Below are positions 33,636 through 41,873 of a DNA stretch of 48,059 nucleotides, piece by piece. The notes beneath the pieces are model-generated. The model was not told where the DNA came from. It made no database searches and saw only the letters and a list, made by a program, of their open reading frames with translations. Position numbers and translations under genes: made by a program. This DNA comes from Pontibacter sp. HSC-14F20. GTDB taxonomy: Bacteria; Bacteroidota; Bacteroidia; Cytophagales; Hymenobacteraceae. Numbering within the stretch: the first letter of the stretch is position 1; every line of letters starts with the position of its first letter. The DNA lies in assembly GCF_019599265.1 (NCBI RefSeq), contig NZ_JAHZTC010000027.1, forward strand, positions 1-48,059, read 5' to 3'.

Positions 33636-36600
33636 CTAGTTTCGCTTTATCAATTTGGTGGTGGAGTCGATATTAGCGCTCTTGATCTTCAGGAAATATA
33701 CTCCTGTAGATAAGTGCTGTGTTGATAACTCAAACTCAGTATACCTTCCCTCAATCATGATCGGCTTCTCCATAACTACCCGTCCCTGCATGTCGATCAC
33801 CGTCACCTGAGCAGAACCAGTTTCCTCCGTGGCCAGCTCCACCCGAAGGTAATCTTGGAACGGGTTCGGATAGGTTTTAACTGAAGCGGCAATTGCTCTG
33901 AGGGTGGTGGCTACTGTCTTGCTGAACTCAAAGGTGCCGTCGAAGTCCACCTGGCGCAGCCGGTAATAGTTGGTGCCGGTGCCCGGGTTTGTGTCTTTGA
34001 AGGTATAGTGGTGGGTCAGGCTGCTGGTGCCCTTGCCCTGTACCGTCCCTATTTTAGTGAATGTGCGGCCGTCCTGGCTGCGCTCCACCTCGAAGCGGTC
34101 GTTGTTCAGCTCAGAGGCCGTGCTCCAGTTGAGCGTAACGTGGTTGTTTTGGGCCGTTGCTTTAAAGGAAAGGAGTTCTACTGGCAGAGGTTCAATTGCT
34201 GCATCGTAAGATCTCCACATAAGGTCGTAGATGCCGATGCCTTGATTGCCAGTACTTGACGCATTCCGGTATGTCAACACAACACGGTCTACCGCACTAC
34301 CAAATGTAACGGTAACATCTGCGTCTTTAGAAGTTGTAGCGACATCATTATAGGCATCAGATGCTAAGATTTTATTGCCTGAGAATACTTGAATATAGCT
34401 AGTGATTACTTGCTTCTTAGTAAGAGAAACTGTTGTGTTACCATTATACCCGATAATCTCAACATCATCACGGAACTGGCCGCTTTCTCTGTCAATATCG
34501 AAAAGAGTAAAAGTTAGATCTTCAATTGGTCTACTCAATTCTAATGTAACAATGGTTCTGTTGCTGCTAGCGTTGGCGCCCGTTTGCATCAATGCTAAGG
34601 TTGGAGTATTTTGGAATTGCGTATGTGACACACCAGATGCTGTGCCGCTAACAGTTGTTGTTACGTTTGTTTCTCTGCTCCACTTCATATAAAGACCTTC
34701 TACCGTATAAGCTTGAGGATTAGAGACTGAAACTACAAAAGGATTCTCACCGTTGGGTCTGCTGCTCCAACTAAACCTATCTAATCCTATTACCGGGGTG
34801 CCAATGATCGTAATGTCGTCCAATGCGTAGTATCTCGAGGCAGTGGAAGAATTATTCTGCCATCTGATGCGCAGGTTAGGTGCGTTCGAAGCATTTTCAG
34901 GTAATACGATATAATTATTACTTGCCCAACTCCAAGCTGTTGAAGGACTGCTAACGTTTGTAATAGACATCCAATTAGTGCCATCAAGGCTGTACTGAAG
35001 TGTTAATGCATTTCCAGTAGTACTTGAACGTCTGTGAGCAAACATGATTCCAATCTGCTCATAACCAACTGTGGATATAGGATCCATTGTAAGGGATTTT
35101 GCTGCGGCAACATTGGATCTGATAAATGTTCCCCCAGATGATTGTGCGGCCTTAGTAGTGTTATCACTTACAGGTGTAAGGTTCCATCCAGTTGCAGTTA
35201 ATCCACCGGTATAGCTGGTGAAGTTCTCGTGGTAAAGAATAACGTGGGTAGTCAGATTACTATTACGCGGAACGGTTGTAATGGAAGCCCTAACACGGGT
35301 TCTTGAGCTTTCACAATTTCCTGAAGATACTATTGCAACCCAATAATCTGTCGTTGTACTTAATTCCGGGGTTACAAAAATAGCTGAAGTAGCTCCGGCA
35401 ATGGCAGTTCCACCAGAAGCCTGGGTATACCAACGATAGCTGCCGTCGGATGGAGCGCCTGAAGCAGTTAATGTAAGACTGCCAGTATTTGCTCTGGAGG
35501 CCCCTGTAACAGTGGGTGCTGCAGGTATGGCATTTACAGTCGCAGTAACAGGAGTTCTTGGGCTTTCGCATGTTCCGTTAGTAATAGCAACATAGTAGGT
35601 AGTAGTGTTGCTTAAGCTCGAAGTAGTGTAGGAGGCATTAGTGGCTCTGCTAATGGCTGTTCCGCCCGTGGCTACTGTGTACCAACGGTAATTTCCATTC
35701 GTGGAGCCGCTTGCCGTCAAAACAACAGTGCCGTTGCCGCAACGGGAGTTTCCTGTTGTGGTGGGTGCATTTGGAACAGGATTTACTGTTACAGTAACAG
35801 TTCTTCTGGCGCTTGTACCACAAGCATTACTAGCAGCTACATAATAGGTAGCGCTAGCTGTTAGGCTAGGTGTTGTGTAAGTCGGACCGGTGTGGAAAGG
35901 CGTTCCACCTGAAGAAGCGGTATACCAGCTATAGACTGTGCCATTAACAGGAGAACTTACTGAAATTGTAGGAGTGCTTCCCGAGCAAATCGTTACGCTA
36001 TTTACAACAGGAGTATTTGTGCCAGAATGAACAAATGCAGTTACGGGAATTCTTGAACTCTCGCATGTACCATTGGTTACTGCTACATAGTAAGTGGTAG
36101 AGTTGGTTAGTCTGGGAGTAGTGTAGGTGGCATTTCTTTCCCCATTAATTGCTGTGCCACCTGTTTGAGCAGTGTACCATCGGTAATTTCCGTTGGTTGT
36201 GCCACTTGCCGTTAGGGTAACTGTGCCATTACCACAACGAGCAACGTTTTCTGCGGATGGGGCAGAAGGTGCTGAGTTGGCTGTTATAGTGGTATAGCTA
36301 AGATTCTGAGGAATGTACCAGTCATTGCAGAAAATCCAAAAAGCGCACTCCCTTGTCTCATAAGATGCTCTAAAACGTTTGTTGTTATCGTTCGAGGTTG
36401 CTATGAAAGTGTAGCTTGTAGCGGTTGCTCCACTTATGTCGCTATAATCTATACCATTGTTTATGCTGACCTGCCATTGGATCCTACGAACTTCTGAAGG
36501 AAATGTCATGGTTAATGATACAGTTTCACCCTCACAAACTATTGTATCAGTCTGCGCTTCAGCCGTATTAATTGAAAGCATTATCAAACCGAAGCACAGG

Positions 36601-36758
36601 AGCGCTATTTTAAATAGTTCCCTGGGCCCTTGCTTCGATGCTAAGAATCCTTGCGAGGTGGTTGAGGAAAATATGCCTGCAAAACTCTTTTTATATACTC
36701 TCTTGGTTGGTACTAGGTAATTAAGAATTGCATTGTTTTCTGGTAAAGTTGACTTCAT
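33636..36758 (-). CDS. Large T9SS-secreted surface protein with Ig-like repeats
   Basis: 1040 residues. A long N-terminus has a late hydrophobic segment ending in an Ala-x-Ala site (INTAEAQ, about residue 69), so the true start may be internal. Four or five Ig-like repeats of about 80 residues follow (about 165-480), each with the pattern NGxYRWYTxxxGGTAI plus TYYVAxxNGxCES. A jelly-roll-like region follows, then a fibronectin-like segment (VTLNWSTASELNNDRFEVER). The C-terminal ~80 residues are a type A T9SS sorting domain (KTYPNPFQDYLRVEL ... LSTGVYFLKIKS ... KLIKRN). Export through the outer membrane and surface attachment or release is expected. It is AT-rich relative to the biosynthetic genes and lies within mobile DNA. 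Confidence 0.88.
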   Translation of the reverse strand: MKSTLPENNAILNYLVPTKRVYKKSFAGIFSSTTSQGFLASKQGPRELFKIALLCFGLIMLSINTAEAQTDTIVCEGETVSLTMTFPSEVRRIQWQVSINNGIDYSDISGATATSYTFIATSNDNNKRFRASYETRECAFWIFCNDWYIPQNLSYTTITANSAPSAPSAENVARCGNGTVTLTASGTTNGNYRWYTAQTGGTAINGERNATYTTPRLTNSTTYYVAVTNGTCESSRIPVTAFVHSGTNTPVVNSVTICSGSTPTISVSSPVNGTVYSWYTASSGGTPFHTGPTYTTPSLTASATYYVAASNACGTSARRTVTVTVNPVPNAPTTTGNSRCGNGTVVLTASGSTNGNYRWYTVATGGTAISRATNASYTTSSLSNTTTYYVAITNGTCESPRTPVTATVNAIPAAPTVTGASRANTGSLTLTASGAPSDGSYRWYTQASGGTAIAGATSAIFVTPELSTTTDYWVAIVSSGNCESSRTRVRASITTVPRNSNLTTHVILYHENFTSYTGGLTATGWNLTPVSDNTTKAAQSSGGTFIRSNVAAAKSLTMDPISTVGYEQIGIMFAHRRSSTTGNALTLQYSLDGTNWMSITNVSSPSTAWSWASNNYIVLPENASNAPNLRIRWQNNSSTASRYYALDDITIIGTPVIGLDRFSWSSRPNGENPFVVSVSNPQAYTVEGLYMKWSRETNVTTTVSGTASGVSHTQFQNTPTLALMQTGANASSNRTIVTLELSRPIEDLTFTLFDIDRESGQFRDDVEIIGYNGNTTVSLTKKQVITSYIQVFSGNKILASDAYNDVATTSKDADVTVTFGSAVDRVVLTYRNASSTGNQGIGIYDLMWRSYDAAIEPLPVELLSFKATAQNNHVTLNWSTASELNNDRFEVERSQDGRTFTKIGTVQGKGTSSLTHHYTFKDTNPGTGTNYYRLRQVDFDGTFEFSKTVATTLRAIAASVKTYPNPFQDYLRVELATEETGSAQVTVIDMQGRVVMEKPIMIEGRYTEFELSTQHLSTGVYFLKIKSANIDSTTKLIKRN

Positions 36759-37668
36759 AAGGGGTTAATTAAGGATGAAAATTATGATATTTAGTTTTTC
36801 TTGGTTAAATCCAATTAAAGAATGTTGTTTTAACTTTAGTTGAAAATTATTTTAACCTGAAAGTGAGAGAATGAAGCCAATTGATTTGTGAGTAATACTA
36901 AATATTGAAATGATCAAATATTGCGAATGTATGTGATTGAAATTGAAAGGATTTTATTGATATGAAACAAGTAAAATTTTTAAACGAAGTAGATCCTTTT
37001 ATATATAAAATAGCCAATGCTCTATATATGGGAAGTGTTATTCCAATTATGGGAAAAAAAGTTTGAGCGGTTTCATAATTATAATTAATAAAATTATAAT
37101 TATGGTTCATGTAATAATGAGTCTGTGAAGTGATAAATAAAGGTTAATAAATTGCACTAATATTACGAGGTTTATTGTTTAAATGACTGTCTTTTAGCCT
37201 TGGGTGTTAGCTGGTTAATGTGCGCTGATTAAATAAATAACCAAGTCTGTCGAATGCAGCAAAAAAGCTTGTCATTACGGAAGCATTTTTCGACAGAGCG
37301 CAAAGCACTTGGCTGGGGCAAACACTTAGCTGCTATAAGTAGGCCGTCCTAAGGAGGCCAGCATAAGCCTGATATAGCAATGAAATACTAATTCCTTTAG
37401 CGATTGAACAGGAGTCGTTTAACTGAAAGCCGCACGTCCAGGCACTCATCAATTACCTCAAGCAGCTCCATTTTAAAAGCAGGTGCAATTAAGACCAACC
37501 CACTAATCCCGTAGCGTAGTTTAGGTAAGATGTCGTGCGGGTAGCAAATGCAAAGCAAGGCCTGCAGCTTTGAGCTGGTGGGAGCAATGAACGCTTATCG
37601 CTTCACAATGGGACGGAAGGCCGCCCCCTCGATAGTCGTCAGGGGCAACGTCTGCAAGGTGTGCTGGC
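36759..37668. other. AT-rich intergenic region
   Basis: No gene is seen. The first ~400 bp upstream of the surface protein are very AT-rich. CATAATTATAATT and AATTATAATTATG form a perfect 13-bp inverted repeat with a 5-base loop at 37074-37104. This composition suits a promoter region, possibly silenced by nucleoid proteins. Confidence 0.5.
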
Positions 37669-37735
37669 GCAGCTTCCTGTGGCAGTCGGGGCAGGCACCC
37701 ACTGCCACAGGAAGCTGCCGCCCAGGCCTGCCCCG
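37669..37735 (+). repeat. 18-bp inverted repeat with pseudoknot-like third arm
   Basis: GCAGCTTCCTGTGGCAGT (37669-37686) and its exact complement (37701-37718) form an 18-bp stem with a 14-base loop. The loop begins CGGGGCAGGC (37687-37696), which is exactly complementary to GCCTGCCCCG at 37726-37735 just outside the stem. As single-stranded DNA or RNA this could fold as an H-type pseudoknot. Short frames across it on both strands are not convincing genes. Confidence 0.6.
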
Positions 37736-37865
37736 TGCTTTTCTCTGTGCAAAGGAGCAGAGCCTTGGCAGTCTGGTTCCCGGCAACTCTTGTCTTTTTC
37801 ATCCCCTCAGTTTAAAATCAAAACATTTATGTCTGATTATTAAGCTGTTACGATCTTGGGGATAC

Positions 37866-37899
37866 TTACCTTTTATAAATGGCCATTTATAAAAGGTAA
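37866..37899. repeat. Perfect 34-bp palindrome
   Basis: TTACCTTTTATAAATGG is followed immediately by its exact complement, with no loop. It lies in gene-poor DNA between the pseudoknot-like repeat and the hicA remnant. It could be a dimeric protein site, a fused pair of element ends or a bidirectional terminator. Confidence 0.6.
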
Positions 37900-38117
37900 T
37901 AGATGTGCTGATCCAGATGAGGCACAGAAGTTTCTTAAGTCAAGGGAGTAAAGGTGCCCGTTCAACCATAGTGTCTGTAAAGCACACAGGAGCCAACATT
38001 TGAAAGGGGCATTCCATAAAAAATATAGGATAGGAAAGATTTTAAAAAAATGCTGCATATACAACTAAGATTTAGGCGCATATACAATGGATGGTAGATA
38101 GCTTTATGTCAAAGTAG

Positions 38118-38372
38118 GTCAGACTAGTCGCCAGGCTGTGTAGTTGCACTGCTGAATTTAGGTGGGCAGAGCTGGTAAGCGTACTCAACGGCTTGGGGTA
38201 CAAGGAGCGTACGGGCGGAAGAACAGGAGGCAGTCGCCGGGACTTTTGGCACCCGGATACGGGCCATGTGATCAAGCTTCACAGACCGCACCCGGGAACA
38301 ATCCTAAAGCGTTACCAGCTCACGTTAGTTATTGCTGAGCTGGAGCTTGACAAACTGGAGCTTGATAAATAG
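38118..38372 (+). pseudogene. hicA: HicA-type toxin, N-terminus lost
   Basis: The open frame 38118-38372 encodes ...WAELVSVLNGLGYKERTGG, then SRRDFWHPDTGHVIKLHRPH, PGTILKRYQL. This is the HicA mRNA-interferase fold with its conserved His in HxPHPG. No ATG, GTG or TTG start exists in frame and a stop precedes it (38115-38117). The first ~15 residues of normal HicA proteins are replaced by unrelated sequence. The following gene is the antitoxin HicB, in the usual toxin-antitoxin order. The toxin is probably inactive. Confidence 0.7.
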
Positions 38373-38420
38373 ATAACTGCAAAGAGAAACAAAGCATAAA
38401 CAACGAAGAACGGTAATAAA

Positions 38421-38762
38421 ATGAGCAGCACTATCAAGTACAAGGACTATCTCGGCAGTGTCGGGTATAGGGCCGAGGACAAGGTGTTTTTTGGCAAAAT
38501 TGAGTTTATCAATGATTTAGTGACTTTTGAAGGCACCTCAGTAGAAAAGCTGGAAACTGCCTTCCGTGAGTCTGTAGATGATTACCTGGACATGTGCAGA
38601 GAGATAGGCAAGGAGTCAGAGAAAGCCTTCAAAGGCACGTTTAATGTGCGGATGCAACCAGAGCTTCACAAGAAAGCGGCCAGGCTGTCAACTGAGAAGG
38701 GAATAAACCTGAATCAGCTTGTTGTCGAGGCGGTAAGTCAATATGTGCGACAGGCTCACTAA
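38421..38762 (+). CDS. hicB: HicB-family antitoxin
   Basis: 113 residues: an N-terminal HicB partial RNase-H-like fold (YKDYLGSVGYRAEDKVFFGK, EGTSVEKLETAFRESVDDYL) and a C-terminal ribbon-helix-helix (GTFNVRMQPELHKKAARLS, INLNQLVVEAVSQYV). It should neutralise HicA and repress the operon. It is intact although the partner gene upstream is truncated. A hairpin (38791-38823, TTAGGAAGCTGTCC/GGCAGCCTCCTAA) follows its stop and may be its terminator. Confidence 0.88.
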   Translation: MSSTIKYKDYLGSVGYRAEDKVFFGKIEFINDLVTFEGTSVEKLETAFRESVDDYLDMCREIGKESEKAFKGTFNVRMQPELHKKAARLSTEKGINLNQLVVEAVSQYVRQAH

Positions 38763-38792
38763 GGCGGTGTCATTTTAATTAATTTAATATTT

Positions 38793-38945
38793 AGGAAGCT
38801 GTCCAAAAAAGGCAGCCTCCTAAATAACATCTACTACTGCCGCCGCATCGCCTGGGCTCTGGAGGAGAACCTCAACGGCAAGATCTGCAAGTACACCAAG
38901 GGCAAAGGCATATTCCTGGCCCTAAGGGAGATCACCAAGAAATAG
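38793..38945 (+). pseudogene. Orphan C-terminal coding fragment
   Basis: An open stretch reads ...GSLLNNIYYCRRIAWALEEN, LNGKICKYTKGKGIFLALRE, ITKK and then stops at 38943-38945. It looks like real protein sequence (codon use, amphipathic helix) but has no start and no family I can name. It is probably a remnant left by rearrangement. The rest of 38946-39112 is empty. Confidence 0.35.
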
Positions 38946-39112
38946 CCCTAACTCCAGCAGAACTGGGATCTGATACTGAATTAGTTTATAAACTTATACC
39001 CACAAAGAAGTTGATGCTAGAAAAGCAGCCGAACCCATTTGCACGTATTACTGGGCACTGTCGAATAAAACCGACTACCTGATTTAGAAATAATACGCCA
39101 ACAATAGTAAAG

Positions 39113-39154
39113 GAAGGTCCGCCCGGCAAGGCCAGGTGGCCCTTCGCTTTTTTT
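39113..39154 (+). terminator. Rho-independent terminator
   Basis: GAAGGTCCGCC and GGTGGCCCTTC fold into an imperfect stem, followed by GC and seven T residues at 39148-39154. The polarity is plus-strand, suiting the hicB/orphan side; it abuts the stop codon of the convergent ardC gene. Confidence 0.65.
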
Positions 39155-40097
39155 AAGCGGCCGACTTCAGGGCATGCAGCGCATCCTCGTTCGCCTCCGT
39201 CTTCAGGCTAAGCATATAGCTGGCTGCCTTGAAAGCCCTTGTGCTGGCGTAAAGGATCATCGTCTTGTCATCTTTGAACTTACTGGCCCAGCCCTGCAGG
39301 TAAGCCACTGAGTTTTGAAAGACCGCTTCTTTGATGCCGGTGAAAGCACTGAGGAAGCTGGCACCCATCTCGGCGATCAGCTCCTCTTTGCTGTAGCGCT
39401 CCTCCCCGAAGCGACTTGCCTTCTCCTCCTCAGAGAAGCGGTTGAGCCGGGTGGGGTGGCCGGTGGAGTGGATTAACTCATGGAAGAGCGTGGCGTGGTA
39501 GGCCTGGGAGGAGACGAAGCTTTTCAGCTCCGGCATTTGCACCCTGTCAAGAGTGGGGGCATAGTAGGCCTGCGACCCTCCGTGGAGGATCTGCGGGCGC
39601 GGCAGGGGGTAGCTGTCCACCACCTGCTGGCAGGCTCCGATGATCTGTTGCTCTGTTCGCTCAACGGCTGCCGGAAGTATAAAGTCAACGCCTTCTACCT
39701 GTTCGATGTTGAACACCGTCCATATAAAAGGTACAATTTTTCTTCCGTGCCTGTCATGTTCGTCCTCTGTCTGCTCCGGTTTGTGCTTATCTGCTTTCCC
39801 CTCGTAGATTTTCCAGTAGATGACCTGGGTGCCCTTCTCACCTTTTTTCACGTGGCCGCCCAATTCTCGGGCCTGTTTGAAGGTGAGGAAGTAGGGCGCG
39901 GTGAAGTTCTTTTTTTCGGTGACGTGGTTCAGGTAGAAGGCATTGAAGCCTTCGTAGTGCCGGCCAGAGCTGTAGTTCCTGGGGAGGCCGTACGAGGTCC
40001 AGGGCTTTTGCCAGAGTACTTTTCCCTGCGCCAGCTGCGCGATCACTTCGTTTGTCACCTGCTTGGCCAGTTGATTCAATTTCGGATAGGTGTTCAT
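39153..40097 (-). CDS. ArdC-like antirestriction protein with zincin domain
   Basis: 314 residues. The N-terminal ArdC single-strand-DNA-binding domain has WQKPWTSYGLPRNYSSGRHY, GFNAFYL and FKQARELGGHVKKGEKGTQV. The C-terminal zinc-metallopeptidase domain has HELIHSTGH at residues 206-214 and a distal EELIAEMGASFL. Such proteins enter recipients with conjugative DNA and protect it from restriction. It is adjacent to radC-like, mob and primase genes of the same element and strand. Translation starts at ATG 40097. Confidence 0.9.
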   Translation of the reverse strand: MNTYPKLNQLAKQVTNEVIAQLAQGKVLWQKPWTSYGLPRNYSSGRHYEGFNAFYLNHVTEKKNFTAPYFLTFKQARELGGHVKKGEKGTQVIYWKIYEGKADKHKPEQTEDEHDRHGRKIVPFIWTVFNIEQVEGVDFILPAAVERTEQQIIGACQQVVDSYPLPRPQILHGGSQAYYAPTLDRVQMPELKSFVSSQAYHATLFHELIHSTGHPTRLNRFSEEEKASRFGEERYSKEELIAEMGASFLSAFTGIKEAVFQNSVAYLQGWASKFKDDKTMILYASTRAFKAASYMLSLKTEANEDALHALKSAA

Positions 40098-40170
40098 AAA
40101 ATTAAAGTTTAAGATGGTTTAAAATTGGCTTTCCGGAGCGTGTGCCGCCTGCACGGTGGCGCCAGTAAAG

Positions 40171-40197
40171 AAAAAAGGGCTCTACAGGAGCCCTTCG
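40171..40197 (-). terminator. Terminator at the end of the radC-like gene
   Basis: On the minus strand AAGGGCTC-CTGTA-GAGCCCTT is followed by a T run (A run 40171-40176 on plus). The hairpin overlaps the stop codon of the radC-like gene. Confidence 0.8.
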
Positions 40198-40664
40198 TCA
40201 GCGAGGGAGTAGTAGCCTTCACCGGTGAGGATGATGTGGTCGAGCACAGCGATGTCGAGGAGTTCTCCGCCCTGCTTGAGCTTTTTGGTCAGCTGCAGGT
40301 CCGCCGCGCTGGGCTTGAGGTTCCCTGAGGGGTGGTTGTGGGAGAGGATGATACCCGAGGCGCAGGCCTTGAGGGCGGCTGCGAAGATGAGCTTGGGGTC
40401 GGCGACGGTGCCGGCGATGCCCCCAGTGGAGACTTCGTAAATGCCCAGTACCCGGTTGGCTCGGTTGAGGAGCAGGACCTTGAACTGCTCGACGAACTCT
40501 ATCCTGCCTAGGTCCCAGCCGGCTTTGAGCACGTTGTAAGAATCGGCAGAGCAGGTGACCTGCGGTCTTTTACAGGGCTTAACGCGGTTGCGGTAGGTGA
40601 GCTTGATCTCGGCCAAGCGGCTGGAGGCGGATGTGTTGACTTTCTTTTCCATAATCTCGGTCAT
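40182..40664 (-). CDS. RadC-like JAB/MPN protein of a mobile element
   Basis: 160 residues. The JAMM metal motif SHNHPSGNLKPSAAD carries His109, His111 and Asp122. The preceding FKVLLLNRANRVLGIYEVST is typical of RadC-like proteins. This is the short plasmid/ICE form without the N-terminal helix-hairpin-helix of chromosomal RadC. Such genes are regular neighbours of ardC and relaxase genes; their biochemical role is unproven. Start could be Met1 or Met5. Confidence 0.9.
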   Translation of the reverse strand: MTEIMEKKVNTSASSRLAEIKLTYRNRVKPCKRPQVTCSADSYNVLKAGWDLGRIEFVEQFKVLLLNRANRVLGIYEVSTGGIAGTVADPKLIFAAALKACASGIILSHNHPSGNLKPSAADLQLTKKLKQGGELLDIAVLDHIILTGEGYYSLADEGLL

Positions 40665-41008
40665 TTAGTGTAAGGAAATTGATTAAGGTGCTCCCGCTGC
40701 CTTCGGCGCCGGACTAAGGGCAAGGTGGAGCCTGAGAAAATGCGGAGGGCCCGCCTCGGGGCGGATACCCACTTTGTCTGGACGACCTTGCTCCCGTGTC
40801 TGGACCACAAGGCTACCTTTGCGCCTGTATGAATTGCCCCCGCACTTTTGCATGGGAGTGGCTGGGGAGGAAAGATATTTCAATCAAGGTTTTGCTACTT
40901 GTTCTGCCACTTTATGTCTTCGCTTCACCGGGCGTGAAATCGGGAAATAGCGCTACCTGTTTTGGCATGGGATTGCAGGCGATTATTCCTGAATGAGGGT
41001 AGTACACA
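40665..41008. other. Intergenic, no gene seen
   Basis: The sequence between the radC-like gene and the broken relaxase lacks a supported gene. It may contain deleted relaxase C-terminal DNA, since the relaxase stops far short of normal length. Confidence 0.45.
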
Positions 41009-41406
41009 TCAGCGCGAGACCAGTGGTATTATCGGTCCATGCAGGTCTATCTCTAAGTTAATGGTGACGATGTGCAGGTGCGGGTGCAGATGTGCCCGGT
41101 CCCGGTGCAGCACGATCAGATACTGCGTGCTGATGATCTGCATCTGCTCCATGTACTCCCAGCCCGCTCGACCATCACCCGGTCAGAGAGCTTGGCTTTG
41201 TCGCGTGCGCTCCAGTTCAGGGCGATGTGCCCCACGGCCTTCTCCAGCCAGGGGTTGAGCTTGCGCTGCAGGTTAAAGTCGGCCGCCATCGAGGCGACAG
41301 TGTTTGTGCGGACGCCGTCCGAATCCAAGATACCCGCTCCGGCTTTCTGGACCACATAGCGCACGCAGCCCGAGAAGCTCTTACCGATCATCACCTTTCC
41401 GATCAT
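41009..41406 (-). pseudogene. Mobilization relaxase (MobB/MobA type), frameshifted and truncated
   Basis: The minus frame from 41406 starts MIGKVMIGKSFSGCVRYVVQ, the N-terminus of Bacteroidota MobB relaxases, and continues GHIALNWSARDKAKLSDRV. At about 41165 the frame breaks. In the next frame the protein continues EYMEQMQIISTQYLIVLHRD plus HPHLHIVTINLEID, which contains the histidine triad that binds metal in relaxases. The second frame ends at 41009, leaving only about one third of the normal length. The start overlaps mobC by 26 bases. The element cannot mobilise itself with this gene. Confidence 0.8.
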
Positions 41407-41773
41407 CTCTGCCTATATGCTGAAGTATGTGGTGGATGTCATAAAGAAGCTGGCGGCACCTGCCCTGCAGGGTCAGCAGCCCCTCGCGATGGGCCAGCCG
41501 GGTCAGCTGGTTGAGGTTGTTGGCCAGCCCCGAGAGCATGCGCAGCGAGGCCGCCTCCTCGGGGCGGAGGCGCGCCACGACTATTGCCTTCTTGGCCGCC
41601 GCCCGAAACCAGGCCGACACGCTCAGTCCCGGCTCCCGCGCCTTGCCTGTAATCAGGAGCCACTCCGTTGTCACCCGCACCACCAGGGTGTGGCTCCGCT
41701 TCACCCGCTTAATTGGGCGGCCACCTTTCTTTCTCTCGTGGGTTTGCTGCCGCTGTGCCGTCTCTTTTTCCAT
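41381..41773 (-). CDS. mobC: MobC-like relaxosome accessory protein
   Basis: 130 residues: a basic N-terminus (ERKKGGRPIKRVKRSHTLVV) with a ribbon-helix-helix-like segment, then the MobC signature LSGLANNLNQLTRLAHREGL and a helical tail. MobC proteins help open the origin of transfer for the relaxase. It is located directly before the relaxase gene and overlaps it, as usual. The protein is intact although the relaxase is not. Confidence 0.85.
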   Translation of the reverse strand: MEKETAQRQQTHERKKGGRPIKRVKRSHTLVVRVTTEWLLITGKAREPGLSVSAWFRAAAKKAIVVARLRPEEAASLRMLSGLANNLNQLTRLAHREGLLTLQGRCRQLLYDIHHILQHIGRDDRKGDDR

Positions 41774-41840
41774 GCGCTCGTTGTTTACTTAGTAAGAAGA
41801 TTCCCCTGCTGCGACCACCGGGAGCAGAGGGCCGCCAGGA

Positions 41841-41859
41841 GTTTTTGTATGACAAAAAC
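41841..41859. repeat. Small hairpin upstream of mobC, candidate oriT part
   Basis: GTTTTTG-TATGA-CAAAAAC lies in the 100-bp gap between the primase and mobC. Origins of transfer in mobilizable Bacteroidota elements usually sit near mob genes and contain such inverted repeats. The assignment is inference. Confidence 0.35.
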
Positions 41860-41873
41860 ACAACTTGCTGCGC

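Noticed and set aside
37521..37892. Open frames on both strands across the 18-bp inverted repeat, one with Cys pairs reminiscent of a zinc ribbon
   Set aside because: The frames overlap each other through the repeat, lack start signals and match no family convincingly.
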